Shown piece by piece: positions 1-8,593 of a DNA stretch of 64,000 bases. The stretch's first letter is position 1; each line of letters opens with the position of its first letter. Source of the DNA: Mycobacterium sp. ELW1 (GTDB taxonomy: Bacteria; Actinomycetota; Actinomycetes; Mycobacteriales; Mycobacteriaceae); the NCBI RefSeq assembly GCF_008329905.1, contig NZ_CP032155.1, positions 1,426,001-1,490,000 on the forward strand. The letters run 5' to 3'. The position numbers and the translations under genes are program-made. The notes below the pieces were generated by a model that was not told where the DNA came from, made no database searches, and worked only from the letters and a program-made list of their open reading frames with translations.

Positions 1-1
1 A

Positions 2-70
2 ACGACGCCGCGCGAGATAGCTCTCGAATATGCCCGCCTGGCAGTACGCATGGTTGGTGGTTATGGGTAG
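2..70 (+). CDS. possible 3' end of a truncated gene
   Basis: An open frame enters from the left edge and stops with TAG at 68-70. The 22 visible residues (TTPREIALEYARLAVRMVGG then YG) have a natural amino-acid composition for the end of a helical protein. Too little is present to name a family. It could also be a chance open frame. Confidence 0.25.
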   Translation, partial: TTPREIALEYARLAVRMVGGYG

Positions 71-234
71 ACATCAGCAGCAGTCGTCGCAAGAGCTAGG
101 TCGATCGATCTGACCGCCCCACGTATAACTGAGCACGGTGGGTCGATGTGCAACGAATCTGGAATACTTGCACCCGATTTGGATCGAATGGTTGTCCTGG
201 CACTCGAGTCAGCTGGCGCGTAGACGGCGACGTG

Positions 235-1065
235 CTAACGAGGGAACTGCCCGTCGTCCACTTTTACGATAGTTCCTGTTACGAACTCTGATGCTGGTAA
301 TGCGAGGTAGAGCAGGGTGGTGTCGAGCTGCGTAGGATCACCAATCCGCTTGCGGGGCAGGGAATCAGTGAAGTTTCCAACTCGCTCGATCCGGCCCTCC
401 ATCATCTCAGTCATGAATGCACCCGGCGCGATCGCATTAACGTTGATGCCATACCGGACCCATTCGACTGCGAGCACCTCTGTCATTCGGTTGATTGCAG
501 CTTTGGTGATTGAGTAGAGCGCGGCGCCGTCACCTTCGTAGTAGTAAGCGCCCATCGAGGAGATGTTTATGATTCGGCCCGGTAGCTCCTTGACGATCAA
601 TCGTCGTGCTATTTCACATGTTAGGGCGAACGGACCGCGCAAGTTCGTATCGATCACGGCGTCGATCAACTGCAGCGGCATGCGGTGTGCCCGTTGTGCG
701 TCTGGGATCGCGGCATTGTTGACCAATATCGTGATGGGTCCAAAAGCCGCCTCGGCGCGATCCAATACTTCCGCGAACTGACAGGGTTGCGATACGTCCA
801 CCGCCATCCCCACACACTTGAAGCCGGCTGAGGAGATCTCGTCGGTCACTTGTCGCAGCCTCGCTTCCCTGCGGCCAGCAACCAGCACAGCCGCACCGGC
901 TTCGGCGAGAACAGTCGCGAAGCGGCGACCGAGTCCAGACGTGGCACCGGTCACCAACGCCACCTGACCACTCAGCGCGTGTGGAAGACCGAGTGAAGGG
1001 TTGGCATTCAAAATTGAAGCTTTCTGTATGTGCCCCTGTAGGAGGTCGATGAGATTGGGGTGCAA
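235..1065 (-). CDS. short-chain dehydrogenase/reductase (SDR)
   Basis: NAD(P)-dependent oxidoreductase of the classical SDR family, 276 aa, probably cytosolic; substrate unknown. The Rossmann motif TGATSGLG is near residues 39-46, NNAA near 115, and the catalytic Ser precedes YSITK (Tyr-x3-Lys) near residue 183. The start is taken as TTG at 1065, with AAGG about 6 nt upstream; the roughly 30 residues before the Rossmann fold are longer than usual, so a later start is possible. The gene stands alone in a gene-poor stretch with no partner to suggest a pathway. Confidence 0.85.
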   Translation of the reverse strand: MHPNLIDLLQGHIQKASILNANPSLGLPHALSGQVALVTGATSGLGRRFATVLAEAGAAVLVAGRREARLRQVTDEISSAGFKCVGMAVDVSQPCQFAEVLDRAEAAFGPITILVNNAAIPDAQRAHRMPLQLIDAVIDTNLRGPFALTCEIARRLIVKELPGRIINISSMGAYYYEGDGAALYSITKAAINRMTEVLAVEWVRYGINVNAIAPGAFMTEMMEGRIERVGNFTDSLPRKRIGDPTQLDTTLLYLALPASEFVTGTIVKVDDGQFPR

Positions 1066-1165
1066 AACAGCCTTGACCTAGATGTCGGATAGATAGGCGC
1101 GCCTGGGTGTGCCGGGCCTGGCTCACACACTTTGCGGGGACTAGCGGTCGGCCACAATGGATTGC

Positions 1166-1558
1166 CTATTTCCGGTCGGTGCACAGATCGCTCACCGCAA
1201 TGTCGACAACGAGGTTTGCCTGCTCGACGGTCATTCCGTACTGGGGGACGGACCCGGAGTTGTACACTGCTTGCTGCACCACTTTGTCCGGCGGGACGCC
1301 CATGGCGAAGAGTGCACAGATCTCCCAGCCCCACTCCTTCATCTCTGCGTCGCCGCCGGGCGTTTTTATGTCCGCAGCAGCCAGCTTCTGGAGGTAGGAC
1401 TGAGTGTCTGCCTGGGCCGGAGCAGCGGCAACCAATCCCACCAGTGTTGCTGCACCAAAAATCCACCCTGCAGACAACGCGCGCGACACCCGCGCTCGCC
1501 GTTCCAGTATCGTTCCCTTCCCCCGCTGAATATCCTTATGGCACACGAACCTATTCAT
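1166..1558 (-). CDS. DUF732 secreted small protein
   Basis: Small exported protein of the mycobacterial DUF732 family, function unknown. The sequence has a basic N-terminus, a hydrophobic segment and an AxA-type cleavage site (APAQA then DT), followed by about 75 mature residues with two cysteines (one in WEICALF, one in DLCTDRK at the C-terminus) that probably form the family's disulphide. The ATG at 1558 gives 130 aa; a GTG at 1489 would give a shorter and more typical pre-protein, so the start is uncertain. The ATG overlaps the stop of the doubtful upstream frame ending at 1551. Confidence 0.7.
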   Translation of the reverse strand: MNRFVCHKDIQRGKGTILERRARVSRALSAGWIFGAATLVGLVAAAPAQADTQSYLQKLAAADIKTPGGDAEMKEWGWEICALFAMGVPPDKVVQQAVYNSGSVPQYGMTVEQANLVVDIAVSDLCTDRK

Positions 1559-1871
1559 ATCGTGCGGTCCGCCGAGGCTCGTGATGAATGGGGCCCAGCC
1601 GAGTCCCACAGGGGTCCATCCCGCGAACGTTTCGATGGCCCAGCCTCAGGGCGTCGCTTTCTGTCACGTCAGCGTGTTGATCAGCGGTCCCAGCAGTCCA
1701 GCAGTGACAGGCTCCCTGAATGCTGTTGCCGGCGCGGAAGAGACACTGATTATTCCGTCGTGTTCGGTGGACGAGCAAAGTTGGGTCTGCATCCCAAACC
1801 GCCTCCTCGATTCGACAAAGATCCTCGTAGCCGGATAGGGCAATGCCTGCCCAGCCTCCCCGAACGGACAT
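1551..1871 (-). CDS. hypothetical protein, doubtful
   Basis: Open frame of 106 codons starting at ATG 1871. Its TAG stop overlaps the ATG of the DUF732 gene by 8 bases, the geometry of translational coupling. The translation (beginning MSVRGGWAGIALSGYEDLCR) contains plausible protein-like stretches but matches no family I recognise. There is no clear ribosome site, and GC at third codon positions is only moderate. It may be a decayed gene or chance. Confidence 0.25.
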   Translation of the reverse strand: MSVRGGWAGIALSGYEDLCRIEEAVWDADPTLLVHRTRRNNQCLFRAGNSIQGACHCWTAGTADQHADVTESDALRLGHRNVRGMDPCGTRLGPIHHEPRRTARYE

Positions 1872-2431
1872 TGATAAAGACGACCGTCCCGTCGGTCGAA
1901 CCTACCTCGGGCTTTTTGAGCTGTCAACTGAATGGACCTGGTTGGAAACAGTCGCTGTCCGGCCGTCTCGTGGGCAGGACTACGTGGCGACCGCGATCCA
2001 ACGGATAGTTATTGGTGGTTCAACAACGCGAGACACGATCCCACGCGGGCCCTCAATGCCCCCTGCGCCACTGGATAATTCGTCACTGTGACGTATCGCT
2101 TGGCGGTAAGCCGCTTACGCCGCCGTCGAGCTTGTCGCCACCGAGGCTGTCTGCGGCGCATAAACTGCGTTGCGCGAAAGGTGATCTCGATACGGCGGCG
2201 ATCAAACGCGCCTACTATCTGCGTGGCTGAAACCCCCGACCCGATCGATTGGGCCCGACCAGCATCGACACCGTTGCTTGGGATCTTGCGCGAGGCCCTA
2301 TCGTCGCCGCCGGCGCGCATCTGTGGGTACCGGGTCGCCTCCAGCTACTTAGTTAGTCGAACCGATAATATATCTTATATCAAGTGCTCACCGGGATACG
2401 TTGTGCTCCTTTATCTTTCCTTCCCCTCCCC
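1872..2431. other. intergenic stretch with no recognisable gene
   Basis: About 560 bases open in several frames on both strands, but the translations are arginine-rich shadow peptides with no motif, and GC at third positions shows no coding bias. AT-rich patches (around 2350-2385 and 2400-2430) look like non-coding DNA. I see no RNA gene or mobile-element end here. Confidence 0.5.
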
Positions 2432-2728
2432 TTACTCCGCATTGCCACTAAGCCTTGGTCGCGTCGCGTCGATCTCCCGTTGGCTTGACTCAGATTGCTG
2501 CGTCTTCGCGGCTGCCAGGTCTTCTTGCAGCACGCCGATCTCGGAGAAGTACAGCGAGGCATGATCAGCGCTCCGCAGATCGCCCGTCTCACCATCCGTG
2601 TGCTGCGCATGTCGTCGGCAGCTCTTGCAGATGACGGGATCGCTGGCCGAACTGAAGATGAACACCTGCTCGAGCCGACAGCAATGACAAACAGCAATGG
2701 CGCGGCGCTGTAGCGGATGACGATGCAC
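2432..2728 (-). CDS. small protein with CxxC-x16-CxxC zinc-ribbon-like motif
   Basis: Small cytosolic protein of 98 aa; function not recognised. The start is GTG at 2728 because GGAGGAGGT lies just before it, one of the strongest Shine-Dalgarno sequences in the window. Residues 14-37 contain CHCC and CKSC, two Cys pairs separated by 16 residues, the spacing of a zinc ribbon or treble clef. The second half is acidic and glutamine/serine-rich (LQEDLAAAKTQQSESSQ) and could form a short coiled coil. Codon use is less GC-biased than the core genes, consistent with acquired DNA. DNA binding or a redox role is possible; neither is shown. Confidence 0.55.
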   Translation of the reverse strand: MHRHPLQRRAIAVCHCCRLEQVFIFSSASDPVICKSCRRHAQHTDGETGDLRSADHASLYFSEIGVLQEDLAAAKTQQSESSQREIDATRPRLSGNAE

Positions 2729-3201
2729 GCGGACCTCCTCCAAGGCTCTCGGGCAGTTTCCCACTCGCTACCGACATTCTCGGCCAGACGATGTGTCGCG
2801 GCGAACTGCGCAAGTCGAGCAGGCTGGCCGTCGACTCCGACGGCTATTCCGCCTGGTGGCAGCGCGGGGTGTGCCCGAGCGGAAGTGTCCATATGCAGGC
2901 ATAGGAACCTGTCCAAACCACTACGGGAACTCCCGCAGCCTGCAAGAAAGCCGCCGCGCTGGCTGCGCGACATCACCGGCTTGGCGCGTGGGTGATTCGC
3001 TACTGTGCCAGAAGGCCGACGTCGTGTCCGCGTTGCGGACACGACGCGATCGGAGGATCGCCGGTTAAAGGGATGCCACCGACTTTAGGCCGGTCCATGC
3101 GGGTCTCGTGTTCGGTGAGTGCGCCGGCAGTGTCGTATTCAGCCCGATGGGAGTTTCTCTGCGAGGCGAGTAAGCTTAGGCCCGTCTAGCTGAGGAAGGC
3201 T
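2729..3201. other. intergenic stretch with hairpin and possible gene debris
   Basis: No intact gene is supported. On the plus strand, pieces in two different frames contain cysteine pairs (KCPYAGIGTCPNHYG near 2880-2925 and SCPRCGHD near 3025-3050), which could be the frameshifted remains of a zinc-finger protein. A perfect hairpin sits at 3020-3046. The last 40 bases hold the ribosome site of the gene at 3202. Confidence 0.35.
3020..3046. repeat. perfect 12-bp inverted repeat, hairpin
   Basis: CGTCGTGTCCGC at 3020-3031 and its exact complement GCGGACACGACG at 3035-3046 are separated by GTT. There is no T-run on either side, so a classical terminator is not certain. It could be a terminator, a protein site or part of a decayed element. 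Confidence 0.6.
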
Positions 3202-3477
3202 ATGTCTGAGATTAAGAAGCCTGAGGCGAGCTCCACGGTCAGTGACGACCGGGTGCGCGAGGCACTTCGCGGGGGATTGGCTCTCTCAGCCCTCTCGGAA
3301 GACGAAGGCGCACTTCTCAATTCGGCCATCGATACCGCGATACAAGACCGTCTCGCCGACGGTAACTACGGCACGGCTCTCGCCGCGCGCGGGATAACCA
3401 CTGTCGCGCTGGTGGACGACGGACGCCTCATCGAATACCGGACCGACGGAACGACACACCTCGTCTCAAGCCTCTGA
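3202..3477 (+). CDS. hypothetical protein, 91 aa
   Basis: Small soluble protein with no family I recognise. The start is ATG 3202, with GAGGAAGG two bases upstream. The N-terminal 20 residues are charged and probably disordered; the middle (VREALRGGLALSALSEDEGALLNSAI) looks helical, and the C-terminal part (TTVALVDDGRLIEYRTDGT) looks like two beta strands. No membrane segment or cysteines. It stands alone between non-coding regions. Confidence 0.6.
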   Translation: MSEIKKPEASSTVSDDRVREALRGGLALSALSEDEGALLNSAIDTAIQDRLADGNYGTALAARGITTVALVDDGRLIEYRTDGTTHLVSSL

Positions 3478-3584
3478 TCCACGCGCTGGTCCGCAAGGGG
3501 CTTGGGCGCTCGTGACCTCGGCGTGGGGTACCGCAATTTGTTCCCGGCACGGAACCATCAAGATCTGGACAACCGTGTGGTTCT

Positions 3585-3700
3585 AGGATCCGCCACGAAA
3601 AATGGAATTTGGCGCCCGCCATCTCGAGTGGAATTTTGGAAAGGCTCAGGTAGAGGCGACGGCATCCGCCACGAGAAAGTGGAACCTACAGATTCCACGA
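3585..3700. repeat. direct repeats resembling a degraded IS end
   Basis: ATCCGCCACGA occurs at 3588-3598 and 3664-3674, in each case followed by AAAA/GAAAG and TGGAA. A partial copy (GAGTGGAATTTTGG) lies at about 3627-3640 and an inverted fragment (TTCCACGACG) near 3693-3702. Repeated short units at one end are a feature of IS21-family elements, but no transposase remains and the assignment is an inference. Confidence 0.35.
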
Positions 3701-3745
3701 CGTAGCGCTGGGCGCGGCGCCCGGAGTCGTCCATGGCCAGGCGGA

Positions 3746-4111
3746 CTAGGTGATGACCAGCGCCAGGGCTGCTGCGGCAGCCACCTCCACCAAGCAGTAG
3801 AACCAGTTGGGGTAGAACGGCGTTCGGTCGCCGCATAGCGCCGCGATCACCCGTCCGAACGCCATTCCGGCCAGAGCCACCGCGACGGCGAGCACGATGC
3901 CGGTGCGGACCTGCGGTTGCAGCAGGCCATAGCCGAGTACGCCCGCGACCGCGACACCGAAGCCGCCGTAGACCGCACGCACCTCGGCGCGTGCTTCCGG
4001 GCGCTCGAGGACGATGCCGAACGGTTCGATGAGGCTCGCCGGTGCCGCCAGGCCGTAGAGACCCATCCCGAGGAAGAACACGGCGACGATGGTGATTACC
4101 ACAGGGGTCAT
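3746..4111 (-). CDS. DUF4345-like small membrane protein
   Basis: Integral membrane protein of about 121 aa with four predicted transmembrane helices (first at residues 3-22, last at the C-terminus), resembling DUF4345. The Arg/Glu-containing segment between helices 1 and 2 (ARAEVRAVYGGFGVA) is typical of that family. The start is ATG 4111; a longer frame to 4162 adds a Pro/Ser-rich, non-membrane leader that looks spurious. GATACT ends 6 nt before the ATG, so the mRNA may be leaderless. Function unknown. Confidence 0.75.
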   Translation of the reverse strand: MTPVVITIVAVFFLGMGLYGLAAPASLIEPFGIVLERPEARAEVRAVYGGFGVAVAGVLGYGLLQPQVRTGIVLAVAVALAGMAFGRVIAALCGDRTPFYPNWFYCLVEVAAAAALALVIT

Positions 4112-4271
4112 ATCGGCAGTATCGGGGCGAGACCACGACGGCGTCGACGACGGGCACCCCACAGATCAGGCCACGAGCGCGGGGCTGGCGTCCAAGTCGC
4201 TGACTACCGTGCGCTTGCGCATTCGTTTCCGGCGCCCAACGACAGGCGGCGCGGATGAAGACTCGCCGCGG

Positions 4272-5270
4272 TCAGCGGGTGACGACGACCTTGCCGGTCA
4301 TACGGCCCGACTCCACGAGGCGGTGCGCTTCGCGCAGCCCGGCCGCGGAGAAATCCGTGATCGTCTCGGTGACGGTGCTGCGTAGCTCGCGGCGGTCCAC
4401 CATCGCCGCCACCTCGGTGAGCAGCCGCTGCTGGGCGATCATGTCCGGCGTCTCGTACATCGACCGCGTGAACATCAGCTCCCAGTGCCACGCGATGCTC
4501 TTGGCTTTCAGCCCGACCAGCTCGAGTCCCTCGGGCTCGTCTATCGCGGTGATGTGGCCGAAGGGCGCGACGATCGCGGCGTAGTCGTCGATGTTGCCGG
4601 CCGAGTGCGGGGAGAACAGGTAGCGCACGCCGTCCGGTGCCACCGCCAGGGTCTCATCCCGCAACCGGCGGTGGTCGACCACCACGTCGGCGCCCATCCG
4701 CTCAGCCCACCGCCGCGACTCGTCGCGGCTCGCGGTGGCGATGACCCGCACGCCGGTCAGCACCTTGGCCAGCTGGATCATCACCGAGCCGACCCCGCCC
4801 GCCGCACCGAGCACCAGCAGGTCGCCTGTCGACTGCGGCGTGAGGCCGAATCGGTCGAACAGCGATTCCCATGCGGTGATCGCCGTCAGCGGCAGGGCGG
4901 CGGCGTCGGCGAAGGACAGCGAGGACGGCTTGCGTGCGACGATGCGCTCGTCGACGGCCTGCAGCTCGGCGTTGCTGCCCGCGCGGGTGATGTCGCCTGC
5001 GTACCAGACCTCGTCGCCGACGGCGAGTGTCTCGACCGCCGGGCCGACCGCCTCGACGACGCCCGCCGCGTCGTACCCGAGGATCGCAGGTTCCGCCGAC
5101 GGCGTCAGCCCGCGGCGCTGCTTCGTGTCGACTGGGTTGACCGACACGGCCTGCATGCGCACCAGCAGATCGCGGGGCCGCAGCTGCGGTACGGGGACGG
5201 TGACATCGCGCAGGCTGTCGTTCAGGTCGTCGGCGGCGAACGCGCCCACGGCGGCCATCGTTGCGGTCAT
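4272..5270 (-). CDS. zinc-type alcohol dehydrogenase/quinone oxidoreductase-like protein
   Basis: Medium-chain dehydrogenase/reductase of 332 aa, probably NADPH-dependent and cytosolic, resembling the zinc-binding alcohol dehydrogenase subfamily related to quinone reductases. An N-terminal GroES-like half (RPRDLLVRMQAVSVNPVDTK) is followed by the Rossmann motif GAAGGVGSVMIQLAK near residue 155. The catalytic zinc ligands of true alcohol dehydrogenases are not evident, so reduction of enones or quinones is more likely. Start at ATG 5270 with AGAAGG immediately upstream. Confidence 0.85.
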   Translation of the reverse strand: MTATMAAVGAFAADDLNDSLRDVTVPVPQLRPRDLLVRMQAVSVNPVDTKQRRGLTPSAEPAILGYDAAGVVEAVGPAVETLAVGDEVWYAGDITRAGSNAELQAVDERIVARKPSSLSFADAAALPLTAITAWESLFDRFGLTPQSTGDLLVLGAAGGVGSVMIQLAKVLTGVRVIATASRDESRRWAERMGADVVVDHRRLRDETLAVAPDGVRYLFSPHSAGNIDDYAAIVAPFGHITAIDEPEGLELVGLKAKSIAWHWELMFTRSMYETPDMIAQQRLLTEVAAMVDRRELRSTVTETITDFSAAGLREAHRLVESGRMTGKVVVTR

Positions 5271-5381
5271 GCCTTCTCCCAACTTCGCGGCACGATGGTT
5301 TCATCCCCGGCGTTGCATGGACCCGGACTGTGCTCAGCCCCGCCGACGACGCCTGAGTTTTGCTACCCGTGATCGAAAGGG

Positions 5382-5825
5382 TCAGCAGCCGCCCTCGGCG
5401 GCCGCCTTCACCGCGATGATGACCGCGGCCTGCTGCGCCGTCGACAACTGCCCCCAGGTGCTGTTGAACGTCGCCGGGCCCGGGGCCGCGTTGCTCTGCA
5501 ATTCCTTCAGGAACGGTTCGACCAACGTCGACGGCTCACCGCCCTTGGCTTGCATCCACGTCTTCGTCGCCATGCAGGCCTGCGCATATTGTTCTTCGGT
5601 CGATTCGGCAGGCGCGTCAATGCGAGTGGTGACCCCACCCGGCGACGTGCCGACCGTGCCCGACGGCGCGGTCGCTTCCGTCGACTGCGCTCCGCCGTTC
5701 GACGGCGCCGGAGTCGTGGACGGGGACTTCCCGCCGCCGCCCGATGAGCATGCCGTCAGCACGGCGGCCACGCCCACGACACACGCCGCGGCGGCGGACA
5801 GGGAGCGACATCGGTAGGGGCGCAT
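5382..5825 (-). CDS. lpqV: lipoprotein LpqV
   Basis: Exported lipoprotein of 147 aa. The signal peptide ends in the lipobox LTAC, so Cys26 should be diacylated. A Ser/Thr/Pro/Gly-rich linker follows, then a conserved domain containing GVTTRIDAPAESTEEQY, which I recall as characteristic of LpqV (Rv1064c). Position before the cysteine dioxygenase and rhodanese genes also matches Rv1064c-Rv1066. The function of LpqV is not known. TAGATT ends 6 nt before the ATG, suggesting a leaderless transcript. Confidence 0.8.
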   Translation of the reverse strand: MRPYRCRSLSAAAACVVGVAAVLTACSSGGGGKSPSTTPAPSNGGAQSTEATAPSGTVGTSPGGVTTRIDAPAESTEEQYAQACMATKTWMQAKGGEPSTLVEPFLKELQSNAAPGPATFNSTWGQLSTAQQAAVIIAVKAAAEGGC

Positions 5826-5831
5826 CGTTTC

Positions 5832-5837
5832 AATCTA
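5832..5837 (-). promoter_or_regulatory. -10 box for lpqV, leaderless type
   Basis: On the minus strand TAGATT is followed by GAAACG and then the ATG at 5825, which puts the expected transcription start on the start codon. There is no ribosome site. Confidence 0.5.
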
Positions 5838-5940
5838 TGCAACACTGGCGGCCATGACGGAGCGGACCAGGTCCAGGGAGTGTTGTCGGTACTAGCCGAC
5901 CCCCCGATCTGACCCTGCAACGTGCGGAAAGTTTCTCGTC

Positions 5941-6501
5941 ATGCCGTATTCGGGCGCTGCCCTTTCGCTTGCCACATTCCCGTCCATCGCACCAGCCGTC
6001 TCCGCGCCCACCCGGCTGCGGTTGCCCGACCTGATGCACGCCACCGATCAGTACGCCGACGGCGTGCTGCGCGGCCAGTTCGACGCGCTGCTGCCCGCCG
6101 GTGGCCCACCCAGCGACGAACGCTGGTTCACCCGGCTGCACGCCGACGACGAGCTCGACGTCTGGCTGATCAGCTGGGTCGCCGGCCACACCACCGAGTT
6201 GCACGACCACGGCGGATCGCTGGGTGCGTTGACCGTACTCTCCGGCGCTCTGCACGAATATCGTTGGAACGGTGAGCGATTGCACCGCCGCCGGCTCGAC
6301 GCCGGAGACCAGGCGGCCTTCCCGCTCGGGTGGGTGCACGACGTGGTCGGCGCACCGGCCGTATCCGCACCCGCCTCTGCCACACTGAGTGTGCACGCCT
6401 ATTCGCCGCCGTTGACGGCGATGTCGTATTACGAAGTCACCGAGCGTAATACGTTGCGGCGCACACGCACCGAGCTGACCGACGCACCTGAGGGGAGCTG
6501 A
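5941..6501 (+). CDS. cysteine dioxygenase family protein
   Basis: Cupin-fold, non-haem iron enzyme of 186 aa, homologue of Rv1065. Cysteine dioxygenases oxidise cysteine to cysteine sulphinate with O2. The iron ligands are visible: TTELHDHGGSLGALTVLSGALHE (two His close together in cupin motif 1) and a third in GWVHDV in motif 2. The start is ATG 5941 with GGAAAG 9 nt upstream. It is followed after 4 nt by a rhodanese gene, a sulphur-handling pair. Confidence 0.85.
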   Translation: MPYSGAALSLATFPSIAPAVSAPTRLRLPDLMHATDQYADGVLRGQFDALLPAGGPPSDERWFTRLHADDELDVWLISWVAGHTTELHDHGGSLGALTVLSGALHEYRWNGERLHRRRLDAGDQAAFPLGWVHDVVGAPAVSAPASATLSVHAYSPPLTAMSYYEVTERNTLRRTRTELTDAPEGS

Positions 6502-6505
6502 TCCG

Positions 6506-6907
6506 ATGAGCAGCCGAATCGACCGCGTCCTGGCCGACGCCCGAGCGCGACTGCACCGGCTGACGGCGCAGGAGATCCCGGCGGCACTGCGACGAGGCGC
6601 CATCCTGGTCGACATTCGACCGGCCGCCCAACGCGCCGCCGAGGGCGAGACCCCGGCCGCGCTGGTGATCGAACGCAATGTGCTGGAGTGGCGCGCCGAC
6701 CCGACCAGCGAGGCCCGGTTGCCCCAGGCCACCGACGATGACGTCGAGTGGGTGATCCTGTGCTCGCAGGGCTACACCTCGAGCCTGGCCGCGGCCGCGT
6801 TACAGGATCTCGGGCTGCACCGCGCCACCGATGTCGTCGGCGGCTATCAGGCGCTGGCCGCAGCCGACGTACTCGCCGAACTGAGCGAGCTCACTCCGGC
6901 GCAGTGA
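6506..6907 (+). CDS. rhodanese-like sulphurtransferase
   Basis: Single-domain rhodanese of 133 aa, homologue of Rv1066. The active-site loop is CSQGYTSS (Cys near residue 93), which would carry the persulphide. The N-terminal IPAALRRGAILVDIRP is the typical rhodanese strand-helix unit. It starts 4 nt after the dioxygenase stop, so the two are co-transcribed and probably act in cysteine or sulphite metabolism. Its 3' end overlaps the convergent downstream gene by 17 nt. Confidence 0.85.
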   Translation: MSSRIDRVLADARARLHRLTAQEIPAALRRGAILVDIRPAAQRAAEGETPAALVIERNVLEWRADPTSEARLPQATDDDVEWVILCSQGYTSSLAAAALQDLGLHRATDVVGGYQALAAADVLAELSELTPAQ

Positions 6908-8584
6908 CCATTCCGCGCAGGCGCTCGGTCTTCTCCGGTGTCCACCCCGGCGGCTGCAGGATCGCCGCCCACGCGTTGACGACGTCGCGCACATAACGGT
7001 GACCGTGCCCGTCGGGAACGTCGACGGCCACCGCCATGTCAGCCGACACCTGCAGGAACGTCACGATCGGAATCCAGTACATATCCGGCGATACGTCGTA
7101 CCCGCGCGCCTCCCGTAACCAATCCGGTTCGGCGAACAGCAGATTCGGGTTCCACCAGCTGATCGGATCGGATGCGTGCTGGAGATAGACGATCCGCGGG
7201 TAGCCCCACGGCTTGTCGGGCCGGCCCAGATTGTCGGGACGTGCCGAGAACCGGATGTTCTGGCCTTCGTCGAAGATCGGCAGCCACATCGGGGATCCGG
7301 CGTCACGATTGACGGTGACGTCGTCCCACATCGTGTTGTTGAACGTCGGGCCGGAGAACAGTGCCCCATCGGTGCGGGCGATGATGTTGTTCGGGCTCAG
7401 GAACGGCGCCTCGCCGCCGAAGGATCCCAAGCTCTCGCCGAACACCACGATCTTGGGTCGCTGCGCCTCGGGCATCTCACGCAGCCGTGCGTCGACCGCC
7501 TCGAACAACGCCTGGCCTGCCTGCCGGGCGTTCTCCTTGTCCACCAGGAACGACAGCCAACTCGGCAGGAACGAGTACTGCATGCTGACGATCGCGGTGT
7601 CGCCGTTGTACATGTATTCCAGAGCGGAGGCTTCGGCCTCGTTGATCCAGCCCGTCCCCGTCGTGGTCGCGACGGCGATGACCTTGCGCTTGAATCCGCC
7701 GGCGCGCTCCAACTCTCGCGCCGCAAGCTCGGCGGACGCCTTGATTCCGTTGGCGGAGTTCTTGCCCGCGTAGGCCCGGATCGGTTCGACCGCGGGGTGC
7801 CGTTGAATTTGGTCAGCTCCTCGACCGACGGTCCACCGGCGACGAACGTACGGCCCTGATGGCCGACGGTGTCCCACGCGACCAGCGAGCCGGGGCCACC
7901 GGAGCGCAGTGGCGTCTTCGGGGCCGGGTTGTCCGGATCCATCTCGTCGTTCACTGAGGCGAAAGTGCTGTTCAGGAAGCTCATTCCGCCCCTGATCACC
8001 ACGCCGTTGAGCACGGCGATCGTCAGGCTCAGCAGCAGCACCACCACAACCACGGCCGAAACACGCGGTGGCGCATACCGATTCAACAGGCGGACGAGAT
8101 ATCGGACGAGTCTGCCTACCAGCTGGCCGATTTCGACGAACAGGAACAGCACGACCACGCCGATGATCGCGGCTTGCGGGTAGTTGTACCACTGCAGTCG
8201 CGGCACACCCATCAGGTCACGAACGTGGTCCTGCCAGACGTGGAACCAGTAGATCGTCAGGACCAGCCAGACGACTCCGACGGCGACCAGCACCGGCCAG
8301 GACCACCGCGGCGGGCGCGGGCTGGCGGGCCGCGACAACATGAACCGCACCAGCCAGACGGCGAACACACCCAGCCCGTAGCCGACCGAGCCGGCCGCGC
8401 CGCTGACCAGGCCCTGGAACAGCGGTCCGCGCGGCAGCAGCGACGGGCTCAGGGACAGGCCCAGGAAGACCAGTCCGACGGCCGTCCCGGTGAACGTATA
8501 GCGGCGTTGCCACCAGTCCGGCTTGCTCTCCGGGGCAGGCGCCGCTTCGGCGGCCTCAGTCGGTTCCGACTCGGCGACGGTCAC
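6891..8584 (-). pseudogene. frameshifted Rv1069c-like membrane alpha/beta-hydrolase
   Basis: Homologue of Rv1069c, an integral membrane protein with a C-terminal hydrolase-like domain. The first part (GTG 8584 to about 7800) encodes an N-terminal tail and four or five transmembrane helices, then a soluble linker ending KFNGTP. The rest of the family sequence (PAVEPIRAYAGKNSANG onward, with the nucleophile motif GESLGSFGGE) continues in another frame down to 6891. Restoring one base in the GGGG run at 7794-7797 (plus strand) rejoins the frames. It lies 9 nt after echA8 on the same strand. Either a sequencing indel or a real inactivating mutation. Confidence 0.8.
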
Positions 8585-8593
8585 GTCAGCACC

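Noticed and set aside
1157..2008. 283-codon plus-strand frame
   Set aside because: It overlaps the DUF732 gene on the other strand, has no ribosome site and a low-complexity, Arg/Pro-rich translation.
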